A stretch of 64,000 nt of DNA from Candidatus Eiseniibacteriota bacterium (GTDB lineage: Bacteria > Eisenbacteria > RBG-16-71-46 > CAIMUX01), in assembly GCA_903844735.1 (NCBI GenBank), contig CAIMUX010000103.1, positions 1 through 64,000 on the forward strand, read 5' to 3'. Position numbers and translations under genes: made by a program. Shown one piece after another: positions 33,425-42,254 of the stretch. Numbering within the stretch: position 1 is the stretch's first letter; the number at the start of each line of letters is the position of its first letter. The notes under the pieces are model-generated. The model was not told the origin of the DNA and did not search any database. It saw only the letters and a program-made list of their open reading frames with translations.

Positions 33425-33562
33425 ATGAAGCGAGCGCTGGGGGACCTGGAATGGAGCCCCCAGGAAGCCCTCGTGCTCGACGCGCTGATGCATCTAGGGA
33501 GAACGCTTGGTCGGGGCGGTGGCCTTGACGCCGATCAAGGCGCACTGCGTGGAACCCCGTGA
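33425..33562 (+). CDS. Short ORF behind a strong promoter, possible remnant
   Basis: 45 residues (MKRALGDLEWSPQEALVLDA...). No family recognised. The promoter placement is the main support. The first 27 residues look like a normal helical protein and the rest is Gly-rich, so it may be the broken start of a longer gene lost during island decay. Confidence 0.3.
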   Translation: MKRALGDLEWSPQEALVLDALMHLGRTLGRGGGLDADQGALRGTP

Positions 33563-33644
33563 GGCCGAAGCGCCGGACCCTCGACCAGCGCTGGGGCGTC
33601 GGGTGGAATGACCGTGTCTGAGTTGCCGCGGGCTCACTGTCTTG

Positions 33645-33685
33645 TATTTCTCCCAAATCCCTTGACAGGGGATTTACGAGAAATA
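33645..33685. promoter_or_regulatory. Predicted AbiEi operator (17-bp inverted repeat)
   Basis: TATTTCTCCCAAATCCC (33645-33661) and the reverse complement of 33669-33685 (TATTTCTCGTAAATCCC) match at 15 of 17 positions around a TTGACA-containing centre (33662-33667). It ends 22 bases before the abiEi ATG. AbiEi antitoxins are known to repress their own promoter by binding inverted repeats, so this is a good operator candidate even though the gene is frameshifted. Confidence 0.65.
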
Positions 33686-33706
33686 TGGGGTGGCCGCGGG
33701 GAGGCT

Positions 33707-34508
33707 ATGGTGAACGAGCGGATCGGACGGCTGGAGGCGCAGTTCCTGGCGTACGCGCAGACGCGGAAGCTCCGTACGGTGCGCCTGGGCGATCTGACGC
33801 AGACCATGCTCGGTCTGACGGCGGATCAGGAGCGCAAACTCCTGAGCCGGCTCTCCCGGAAGCAGATGATCGCGGGTGCGGCGCGGTCTCTATCTGATTC
33901 CGCCCCGGTTGCCGCTCGGTGGGGCCTGGACACCCGACGAGATTCTGGCGATCAACACCTTGATCGAGGACCGCGACGGCCGCTACCAGATCTGCGGTCC
34001 CAACGCTTTCAATCGCTACGGCTACGACGAGCAAGTGCCCAACCGGATCTATGCCTACAACAACCGCATCTGCGGCGACCGGGCGATCGGGGCCGTCAAC
34101 CTGAGCCTCATCAAGGTCGCGGACGAGCGGTTGGGGGCGACCGAAGAACAGCAGACGATCGATGACGAGACCACCGTCTACTCCTCGCGTGCTCGCACTC
34201 TCCTCGACGCGGTGTACGACTGGTCGCGGTTCGGTAGTCTACCGCGCGCCTACGACTGGATTCTCGGCGACCTCGCGGCCGGGCGAATCCGCACCGCAGA
34301 CTTCGTTCGTGTCACCTTGCGCTTCGGGGATGTCGGCACCATCCGGCGGATCGGTGCGCTACTCGAACGTGGGGGCGCCGACGCGCGGCAGCTACGGAAG
34401 CTCGACCATGATCTGCGCGCGCCCAAGAATCCGATCCCCTGGATCTCGGGACGCGCCCCGCGAGGCGCGGTGGATCGACGCTGGGGCGTCGTTTGCAACG
34501 ATGCCTGA
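33707..34508 (+). pseudogene. AbiEi-family antitoxin/regulator, frameshifted
   Basis: Two frames join into one AbiEi-type protein. The first (ATG 33707, IGRLEAQFLAYAQTRKLRTV ... LLSRLSRKQMIA) is the winged-helix half; the second (from 33876, VRRGLYLIPPRLPLGGAWTP, ICGPNAFNRYGYDEQVPNRI, YDWSRFGSLPRAYDWI) is the rest. The join needs one extra base near 33870-33876 (family: ...MIARVRRGLY). This is a real single-base deletion or a sequencing error. No AbiEii nucleotidyltransferase toxin follows. AbiEi-like genes often sit inside type I operons, as here between hsdS and hsdR. Confidence 0.82.
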
Positions 34509-34665
34509 TTTCACTCGCATCCGCTGGCACGAGTCCCAGCTCGAACATCCGCTGAAGCCGGTGCTTCACCCGGCGGACTCCGCGAGCTTCGACCTGGAGC
34601 GGGCATACGCGGCGGTTGCCGGGGTCGCCGACTCCGTCGCCCGCACACCCGGTAGCCGGCCATGA
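34501..34665 (+). CDS. Short ORF between abiEi and hsdR
   Basis: 54 residues (MPDFTRIRWHESQLEHPLKP...). It overlaps the abiEi stop and its own TGA overlaps the hsdR ATG (ATGA), so it is positioned as a real coupled gene. I do not recognise the family. It could be the truncated remains of a toxin partner, which normally overlaps abiEi in the same way, but the sequence does not resemble AbiEii. Confidence 0.4.
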   Translation: MPDFTRIRWHESQLEHPLKPVLHPADSASFDLERAYAAVAGVADSVARTPGSRP

Positions 34666-37072
34666 TCACCGACATCAACAGCGAGGACCGCCTGGTCCAG
34701 CAGACCCTCGCCAAGCATCTGGAGAACGTGCTCGGCTGGGAAAGCATCTACGCCCACAACACCGAGACGTTCGGTCCGAGCGGCACTCTGGGCCGCTTGT
34801 CCGATCGCGAGGTGGTGCTGGTCCGCGATCTCCGAGCCGCGCTGGAAAGACTCAACCCCGACCTGCCGGCCGAAGCGCGCGAGCAGGCCGTCGAGAGGCT
34901 CACCCGCATCGACTTCGCCCGCTCGCGGGTGCAGCACAACCGCGAGTTTGATGACTTCATCCGCACCGGCGTCCCGGTCCAGTGGCGCGACGCAGCGGGC
35001 GAGACGCGCTACGCGCGAGCGCGGGTGATCGACTTCGGCAACCGCATCGGCCCGGATGGCAAACCCAACAATCGCTTTCTCGCGGTGCGCGAGCTTAAGA
35101 TCCAGGGCGTCCGGGTGCCGCACTACAACCGCCGGGCCGACCTGATCTGCTTTGTCAACGGTCTGCCGCTGGTGTTCATCGAGTTGAAGGCCGTGTACCG
35201 AAACATCCGCGCCGGCTTCGACAACAACCTGACCGACTACCTGAGCGAGCACGGCATCGCCCACGCCTTTCGCCACAACGCCTTCCTGGTGGTGAGCAAC
35301 GGCGACCAGGCTCGCTACGGCTCGATCACCAGCAAGTGGGGGCACTTCGTCGAGTGGAAGCGCAACGCGGAACGGGACCAAGGCCGCGTGGACGCTGAGG
35401 CGCTACTCGATAGCATGCTGGGCAAGGAACGGCTGCTGGACCTGGTCGAGAGCTTCATCCTGCTGGATGACAGCCGGGCCGGGGGCACGCGCAAGATCGT
35501 GGCCGGCAATCACCAGGTGCTCGGTGTGAACAATGCGGTCGCCTCCGTCTTGCGGCAGGAGGAGCTGAAGCGCCGGTTTCCGCCGGAGGAACGGATCGCG
35601 GAGTTCCGAGTGCCCAGGCAGGAGTTGCTCCAGATTGCCGACGCGCCGGCGGCGGACTTAGATCCCGGGCGACTGGTAGCCGCGAAACGAAAGGTCGGTG
35701 ATGACCTGCCCCTGCTGAAGCGAGCTTACCCGGACCTCGGCCGGTTGGGCGTCTTCTGGCACACCCTGGGCAGCGGCAAGTCCTATTCGATGGCGTTCTT
35801 CGCCGAGAAGGTGCGGCGGGTCGTGCCCGGCAACTTCACCTTCCTCGTGATGACCGACCGCGAGGATCTGGACGACCAGATCTGGCGCACCTTCATCGGC
35901 TGTGGGGTCGCCGACGAGAAGACGCCGCGCGCGAGTTCCGGCAAGGACTACGAGGTCATCACCGCGGACGATCGCCTCGACAAGCTGGCCGCCGACTTCG
36001 TCGAGCACTGCACCACCCGCTGGCAGAGCGGGAAGTCGATGCTCGTGTGCATCGACAAGGTGACCTGTGCGCGGATGTTCCAGCGCATCGAGCCGCGCTG
36101 GAGGGCCAAGCTCGCGGAGCTGAAGGCGATCATCCCGACCTTGGAAGGGGAGATCACAGCCTCGGCCGACCCCGACGCGCGGGAGCGCCTGGCCAAACAA
36201 CTCGATGAGCTTCGCGGGCGCGCGCAGTGGATGGAGAGGCCAAACGTCGCTACGAGATCATGGCGCGCTCCGTGTTCATCCGCTTCAAGGCCCTGCTGAT
36301 GGAGCCGAGCGGGCTCGCCTACGCGGAGCGTCACGACAACATCGAGGCCATCTACAAGAAGCTCCAGGAGAAGCGCGACACAGCGGACGTGACGGCGGTG
36401 CTCAAGGAGTTGCACAGGATCGTCAACGAGGCGATCCGCGCGGCGGCACCCGGGGGTGACCACGCGGAGGGGCTCACGGTGGACTTAAGCCGGATCGACT
36501 TCGCGAAGCTGCGAGATGAGTTCACGAGCAAGGTCAAGCGGAAGTACGCCGTCCTGCAGGACATCCGTGAGATCGTCGAGAGGAAGCTGGCGCAGATGCT
36601 CGCCCAGAACCTGATGCGGATGGACTACTACAAGAAGTACCAGGAGATCATCGCGGACTACAACCGCGAGAAGGATCGGGTTACCATCGAGGCGACTTTT
36701 GCCCAACTGATCGAGCTCGCATCCACCCTCGATGTCGAGCAGCGGCGTGCGGCCGACGAAGGCCTCAGCGATACCGAGCTCGCGCTGTTCGATCTTTCGT
36801 TCAAGGAGACCATCAGTAAGGCGAACCGGGAGCGTCTTGAGCAGGCGAGCAAGGGCCTCCTGGCGTCGCTACGAGAGTTGCTCCGCCCCATGCACGACTG
36901 GACGCAGAACACGACCACCCAAGCCGAAGTGCGGGTGTGCATTGTCGACAGTCTCTGGCGAACGCTGCCGAGGCCACCCTTCACGGAAGAGGAGACCGAA
37001 GCAGTTGCCAGTCGGGTGCACGACTTCGTCTGGCAGCAGAGCGCGAGCGGTGTTGATCTGGTGGCGGCATGA
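34662..37072 (+). pseudogene. hsdR: Type I restriction endonuclease subunit with internal deletion
   Basis: The first part (34662 to about 36225; MITDINSEDRLVQQTLAKHL) has the nuclease core (YNRRADLICFVNGLPLVFIE, with D and E-x-K in FIELK) and the Walker A region (FWHTLGSGKSYSMAFFAEK). At about 36225 the frame shifts and the sequence resumes with the family's C-terminal helical domain (EAKRRYEIMARSVFIRFKAL ... RTLPRPPFTEEETEAVA). The DEAH box and motifs III-VI, roughly 350 residues, are gone. HsdR normally has over 1000 residues; these parts total about 800. The product cannot translocate DNA, so restriction is presumably lost. Confidence 0.88.
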
Positions 37073-37152
37073 TATCAGGGTCCAGGCTCAGATGCGGTCC
37101 TGCCGATAGCCGTCTCGACTCGCGGAGGCTCGAAAGGCCGCGAAGATTCTCG

Positions 37153-40100
37153 TCACGCTGCCCGGCGGTCGGGTCTCCCGTCGCCGGATTCGGCACTCTC
37201 GGTCTCCGGGCCCAGCCAGTGTCTGAGCACTGCGCGGAGTGTCTCCGGCCGGACCGGCTTCGCTATGTAGTCGTCCATCCCCGCAGCCAGACAGCGCTCG
37301 CGGTCTCCCTCCATGGCGCTGGCCGTCATGGCCACGATCGGGAGACGGCGGCCCGTTCCCTTTTCGTGAAGGCGCAGAACCTCGGTCGCCTCGTAGCCGT
37401 CCATTTCGGGCATGAGGCAATCCATCAGGACGAGATCGTAGGCACGCTCTTCGATCGCCGCCAGGGCCTGGCGACCGTCGGCCGCGGCGTCGGCGCGGAC
37501 GCCGAGCCGTTCCAGCATGCGCAGCGCGACCTTTCGGTTCACCGCGTTGTCTTCAACGACCAGGATGCGTGCACCCACGAGGGAGATCGCGGCCCCGGCG
37601 GCCGGATCGGTCGCGAATGCCGCCGAAGCCCCGGTCTTCCCGTATTCCTGGCTTTCCCCGCTGTGCACGTTCTCCCCGTTCTCATCGCTCTCCTCGCTCT
37701 GCAGTGCCGCAGCCAGGGCAGACCGAAGCTGGGCCTGGCGGATCGGCTTGACCATCGAGCCGAGGAAGCCCATCACGCGCAGGACCATCGCAGAGCGATA
37801 GGAGCCGGGGCTGGAGATGCTGAGCAGAATCCGCCGCAGATCGCGGAGCAGGGGATCCCGCTGCATCGCCTGTGACACCGCCTCCCCGTCCATTTCCGGC
37901 ATGAGTTGATCGAGGAGCACGACACGGAACGGGTCGTCCGGCGGCGCGGCCCGCAGCATGGACAGGGCCTCAAGACCGGTGCCCGCCGTCTCGGGCCGCA
38001 GACCAAGGGCGCTGATTTCATCCCGGAGTTGATTCCGCGCTACTTCGTTGTCGTCGACCACGAGGACACGGACCGCATCCGCAAGCGTAGGCTCCAGCGA
38101 GGCGGCCGGGGCCGACTTCTCCAGCGGCAAGTCCACAAAGAAGGTGCTACCGTGGCCAGGCTCGCTTGTAAGGCCGATGCTGCCGCCCATCATCTCCGTC
38201 AGGCGTCGCGAGATGGTGAGCCCGAGGCCGGTTCCGCCATAGCGACGCGTGGTGCTGCTGTCAGCTTGGGTGAAGCTCTCGAAGACTAAGGGCTGCTTCT
38301 CGCGGGGGATGCCGATACCGGTGTCACGCACCGAGAGGCGGACGGTGACCGAATCGGTCGATTCGGCGAGCATTGAGGCGGCGATCACGACTTCGCCGGT
38401 CTCGGTGAACTTGAGGGCGTTGCCGAGCAGGTTCATCAGCACTTGGCGGATGCGGACGTCGGCTCCGCGGAGGGCGACCGGGAAGCCGGGCGGCACGGTG
38501 CAGACCAGCTCGATCCCCTTGGCGTGGGCGCGCTGAGCCACCATCGCCGCGCTCTCTTCGATGAGTGTCCGCAGGTCGAAGTCGAGGCTGTCCAGCTCGA
38601 GGCGCCCGGCTTCGATCTTGGAGAAGTCCAGGATGTCGTTGACCACGCTCAAGAGCGCCTCGCCGCTGTTGCGGATCACCTGGGCGTACTCCAACTGTTC
38701 CTTGCTGAGCGGCGTCTCGATGAGAATCCCCGTCATTCCGATGACGCCGTTCAACGGGGTGCGGATCTCGTGGCTCATGGTGGCGAGGAAGTCGGCCTTC
38801 GTCCGGGCCGCGCTTTCCGCCTCGTCGCGTGCGTCGATCAGCGCCAGCTCGGCGTGGTGTCGCCGCCGTCGGTCGGAGATCGCCCGGGCAGCCTCCCCGA
38901 CCAACGTCGCCAGCTGCACCACCCGCGCCGGGCCGAAAGCACCGGGGACAGCCCCGTAGACCACTACCCCGCCCTCGACCTGGCCGTCGATCCGCACCGG
39001 AATGGCGAGGTTCGAGCGGAACCCTTGCGCGAGGGCCTTTTCACGCCAGGGCCGGAATTCCTCGTCGTTCTCGATGTCTTCATAGCCGAACGGCTGGCCA
39101 TCGAGGATCGCCCGGATGACGGCGGACCGTGCATCGGGAGAATCCGGATCATCCAGCGTGAGAATCATCCCGTCGAGGTAGTCGTCAACCTTTCCGTCGG
39201 ACACCACCGGCTCCACCGTGCTCTCGAGACGAAGGCCGTACCAGCTCATGACCATCCGGTAGTGGTCGGTCAGAGTGGCCAGGAAGACCCGCCAGAGGGC
39301 TTCCTCGCTCTTTTCCGGGGGTACGCCACGCAGGGCCACGAGGACCGCCTGGAAGGCCGCGTGCTCGCGCTGGCGCTCCTCGGCCTGTCGCCGCTCGGAG
39401 ATGTCGCGGATTACTCCGACCGCCCACCACTCTCCGTTGCGCTCCAACGGGGAGAGAGAAAGCTCGACGGGGAACTCCGTCCCGTCGCGATGGAGGCCGG
39501 TCAACTCGACGACGTGCCCGATGGCAGCACCGGTTCCAGTCTTCTGGAAGCCCGCCATGCCCAGGCGGGCATCCCCCCGATGTCGCGTGGGAGCCAACAG
39601 TTCGTGAAGGTCCCGGCCCAGAACCTCCTCGGACTGCAGGCCGAAGATGCGGGTGGCTGCATCGTTCCAGAAGCTGACCCGTCCCCGGCCATCCATCATC
39701 ACGATCGCATCGAGGACGGCGCCGGTGATGCTGCGGGTCTGCTCTTCCGATTCGCGCAGGGCAGCCTCGGCCCGCGCCCGCTCCGTGACATCGTGGATGA
39801 TCGTGTAGAGAAGATCTCGACCATGCATGCGCATGGGCATGGCATGCGCCTCGATGTCGCGCATCTCTCCCGAGGCCAATCGGTGTTTGAAGAGGAAGCT
39901 TCGGCCGCCATGGTCCTCCACTACTGCCATGTGGCGATGGGCATCGTCAGGAGGAATGGGGTTGATGTCGGTGATCCGCTTGGCGAGCAGGACCTCGCGC
40001 GGCCAGCCGTAGAAGACGACGGCTGCGTCGTTGACCTCGATCAGGCGGCCGGTCTGGGGTTCGATCAGGAGCATGACGGCCGTGTTTTCCTGGAACATCT

Positions 40101-41439
40101 TCCGGTAGCGTTGCTCCGATTCCGCCACCCGGTCCGTGGTCTCGGCGCTTCGCAGTTCTCCCGCAAAGAGCATCACCATCAGCAGCGCGAGGAGCAGTGT
40201 CAGCAGGATCGGATTCAGGCGCATCCTGGCGATCCTCTGCGCCCAGTCGCGGGCGTCGATATCGAAGCCGAGCAAGGCGAGAACCTGCCCGCTCACCGGG
40301 TCACGCACCGCGGCGAGGGCGCTGACCCACGTCCCCCAGGCGTCGGTGAGGGGACCTTCGGTGATGGCCGTTCCGGTGTGAGTGGCCTGGATCAATGCGG
40401 CGCTGGCCTCCGCGTAGGGAGAGCCCGGCGGCGAAAAGTCCGGTGAGTCCTCCGGTTCATTGTCGGCGAGGAAGACGACCTGCCCGTTGTGTTCCGCCAG
40501 GAGATAGAGGAACCGGCACCCCTCCGTGGCCGCTCTCATGCGGATCAGTTGTCGGCGTTGAATCTCCCAGGACCGCGGGTCGGGGTGATCGGGATCAACG
40601 GCCAAAGGCCCGACGACCGAGGCATCCATCGCCGCGGCCGCCATGCAGGCCTCGGAGAGTATAAGGGACCTCAGCTCCCGATCGGCCCTCTGTCCCACCA
40701 GGCTGGTGGTGGCCCAGCCGAGCACGATGAAGGCCGACAGAGCCGCCACGATCCAACCTTCCCGCCTGATGTGGGTTTCGGCAAACGCGGCGCGTCGGAG
40801 GTCGCCGTAGTGCAGCCGCAGGGCCGCGGCCATCCCGCCGAGGAGGATGGCGGGAAGGACTTGGATCGGCATTCCCGTCGCCGCCAGAAACCAGTCTCGG
40901 TTGAGAAACGAGGCGGGTGGATAGGGCGCCGCGGGCGGGAAGACGCCCGACAGCAAGCCGTAGGCGCATGCGCCCAGCCCGGCGGCGGTGAGCATGCGTC
41001 CGCTCCGCCCTTGCCGGCGTGAAGCCTGGATCATCACCACGCCCGCCGCCAGTCCGGCCGGCATCCCCAAGGCTTGACGCAGGCTCGCTGCGAGGCCCGG
41101 GAGGCCCGCGAGAGCGCCGAGTGAGGCCACCATCAAAGGCGGTAGGAGCACCCACCGAGGCAGTCTCAGGCCACAACGCGCGAACTCCACCAAACAGAGG
41201 TAGGAAGCGGTGAGGAGGACCAGATGGGCCACGCGGAAGTGGGGAGTGTCGCCCAGGGCCCCGGTGAGCAGACTGAGCACGTTCGAGACGCTGTGGAGAA
41301 GGGCGAACAAAGCGAGCCAGTTCCACCGCAGACGATCGTCTAGCCGCGCAAGCGCGTGCCCCATTGCGGCTAAGAGCACAAGCCCCAGTCCGTAGAGGAA
41401 CCAGACAAAGTCTGTTTGGCCGGCAAAGAACCCGCTCAT
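37153..41439 (-). CDS. Hybrid sensor histidine kinase with two receiver domains
   Basis: 1428 residues; start ATG 41439 (MSGFFAGQTDFVWFLYGLGL) after GGGAG. Order: about 8 membrane segments (1-270), an extracytoplasmic sensor region (270-430) closed by a further membrane segment, PAS (about 455-580), PAS (585-715), GAF (725-880), HisKA with FLATMSHEIRTPLNGVIGMT, HATPase (DTGIGIPREKQP, GGTGLGLTISRRL), then two REC domains (VLVVDDNEVARN ... LLDQLMPEMDG and ILVVEDNAVNRK ... LMDCLMPEMDGYEA). The phospho-acceptor Asp residues and the second REC's C-terminal Lys are present. No partner regulator is adjacent, so phosphotransfer is probably internal or to a distant protein. Signal unknown. Confidence 0.93.
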   Translation of the reverse strand: MSGFFAGQTDFVWFLYGLGLVLLAAMGHALARLDDRLRWNWLALFALLHSVSNVLSLLTGALGDTPHFRVAHLVLLTASYLCLVEFARCGLRLPRWVLLPPLMVASLGALAGLPGLAASLRQALGMPAGLAAGVVMIQASRRQGRSGRMLTAAGLGACAYGLLSGVFPPAAPYPPASFLNRDWFLAATGMPIQVLPAILLGGMAAALRLHYGDLRRAAFAETHIRREGWIVAALSAFIVLGWATTSLVGQRADRELRSLILSEACMAAAAMDASVVGPLAVDPDHPDPRSWEIQRRQLIRMRAATEGCRFLYLLAEHNGQVVFLADNEPEDSPDFSPPGSPYAEASAALIQATHTGTAITEGPLTDAWGTWVSALAAVRDPVSGQVLALLGFDIDARDWAQRIARMRLNPILLTLLLALLMVMLFAGELRSAETTDRVAESEQRYRKMFQENTAVMLLIEPQTGRLIEVNDAAVVFYGWPREVLLAKRITDINPIPPDDAHRHMAVVEDHGGRSFLFKHRLASGEMRDIEAHAMPMRMHGRDLLYTIIHDVTERARAEAALRESEEQTRSITGAVLDAIVMMDGRGRVSFWNDAATRIFGLQSEEVLGRDLHELLAPTRHRGDARLGMAGFQKTGTGAAIGHVVELTGLHRDGTEFPVELSLSPLERNGEWWAVGVIRDISERRQAEERQREHAAFQAVLVALRGVPPEKSEEALWRVFLATLTDHYRMVMSWYGLRLESTVEPVVSDGKVDDYLDGMILTLDDPDSPDARSAVIRAILDGQPFGYEDIENDEEFRPWREKALAQGFRSNLAIPVRIDGQVEGGVVVYGAVPGAFGPARVVQLATLVGEAARAISDRRRRHHAELALIDARDEAESAARTKADFLATMSHEIRTPLNGVIGMTGILIETPLSKEQLEYAQVIRNSGEALLSVVNDILDFSKIEAGRLELDSLDFDLRTLIEESAAMVAQRAHAKGIELVCTVPPGFPVALRGADVRIRQVLMNLLGNALKFTETGEVVIAASMLAESTDSVTVRLSVRDTGIGIPREKQPLVFESFTQADSSTTRRYGGTGLGLTISRRLTEMMGGSIGLTSEPGHGSTFFVDLPLEKSAPAASLEPTLADAVRVLVVDDNEVARNQLRDEISALGLRPETAGTGLEALSMLRAAPPDDPFRVVLLDQLMPEMDGEAVSQAMQRDPLLRDLRRILLSISSPGSYRSAMVLRVMGFLGSMVKPIRQAQLRSALAAALQSEESDENGENVHSGESQEYGKTGASAAFATDPAAGAAISLVGARILVVEDNAVNRKVALRMLERLGVRADAAADGRQALAAIEERAYDLVLMDCLMPEMDGYEATEVLRLHEKGTGRRLPIVAMTASAMEGDRERCLAAGMDDYIAKPVRPETLRAVLRHWLGPETESAESGDGRPDRRAA

Positions 41440-42254
41440 CGCTCTCCCACCCGCAGGGCGTGTTCCCACGACGCGCGACTCGCGTCGATTCCGGAAACGA
41501 CCGCATCCCGATGGGGTTATCGGATCCGAGGGGGAGGATCGTTAGCGTGGTGTCGAGCCGGGCCCGGCTGGGTCAGGAGTGCCGCAGCGCCTTCAGTGGG
41601 TCCCACCGTGTCTCTTGCGGGGGAGAGTCCGAAGAACACCTCCGGCAGCGGGTTGTGGGAGGTGGCCGAATGTTGGGTTGTCGCTCCGGGCTGTGGTCGC
41701 GACTCCTCAGGGGACACGGCGGGAAGGACCGGCTGTCCGTTCGCGTTTTCGGACAGAACGAGGGCCGGAGCTTCTCCTGATCCAACTCCTCCAAGCCCAC
41801 GCGGACGTAGTGCGACTATCGAAGGCTGGGGAACACCCTCTGCTTGGTGTTGAACAGCGTGCTGATGACAGCCGTGGCTCTCGCAGCCCGTTTCTCCCGC
41901 ATGATCGGAAGCAAGGCATAGGCCACCTGGGCCGGCACGTCGCAGAGGTCAGACGGCGGAAATTCCTTGCTGCCGCCCTCCGCCGATCTGATAGTGGCTG
42001 GCGGTCCCCAGGCCGGACGGGGGCGAAGTCCAGGAGATCGCCAACATCCACGCGGAGATCCACGCGGATCATCAGCGACGGTTCACGGAATGGCTGGTCA
42101 GCGGACTGCGAAGGCTGCGGGGCGTTTCGCGTCTGGGTCCACGTAGAGGGGGTATGCCGTCTCCGGGCCTGCGTGGGGCGGGGAGCGGGTGGCCCTACCG
42201 TCTTCCCCGCCTGTGCGAGAAACGCCGTGGTCACCGGACCGGAAGAGGCCGCCG
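41440..42254. other. Intergenic stretch between two divergent signalling genes
   Basis: About 815 bases between the divergent sensor-kinase and Ser/Thr-kinase genes. Both promoters should lie here, but I cannot place them. The frames present have no recognised family. A short direct repeat ACGCGGA-TCC/GATCC occurs near 42050-42070. Possible gene remnant. Confidence 0.4.

Noticed and set aside
38443-40446. 667-residue plus-strand frame opposite the hybrid kinase
   Set aside because: Shadow; the minus strand encodes recognisable PAS, GAF and kinase domains.
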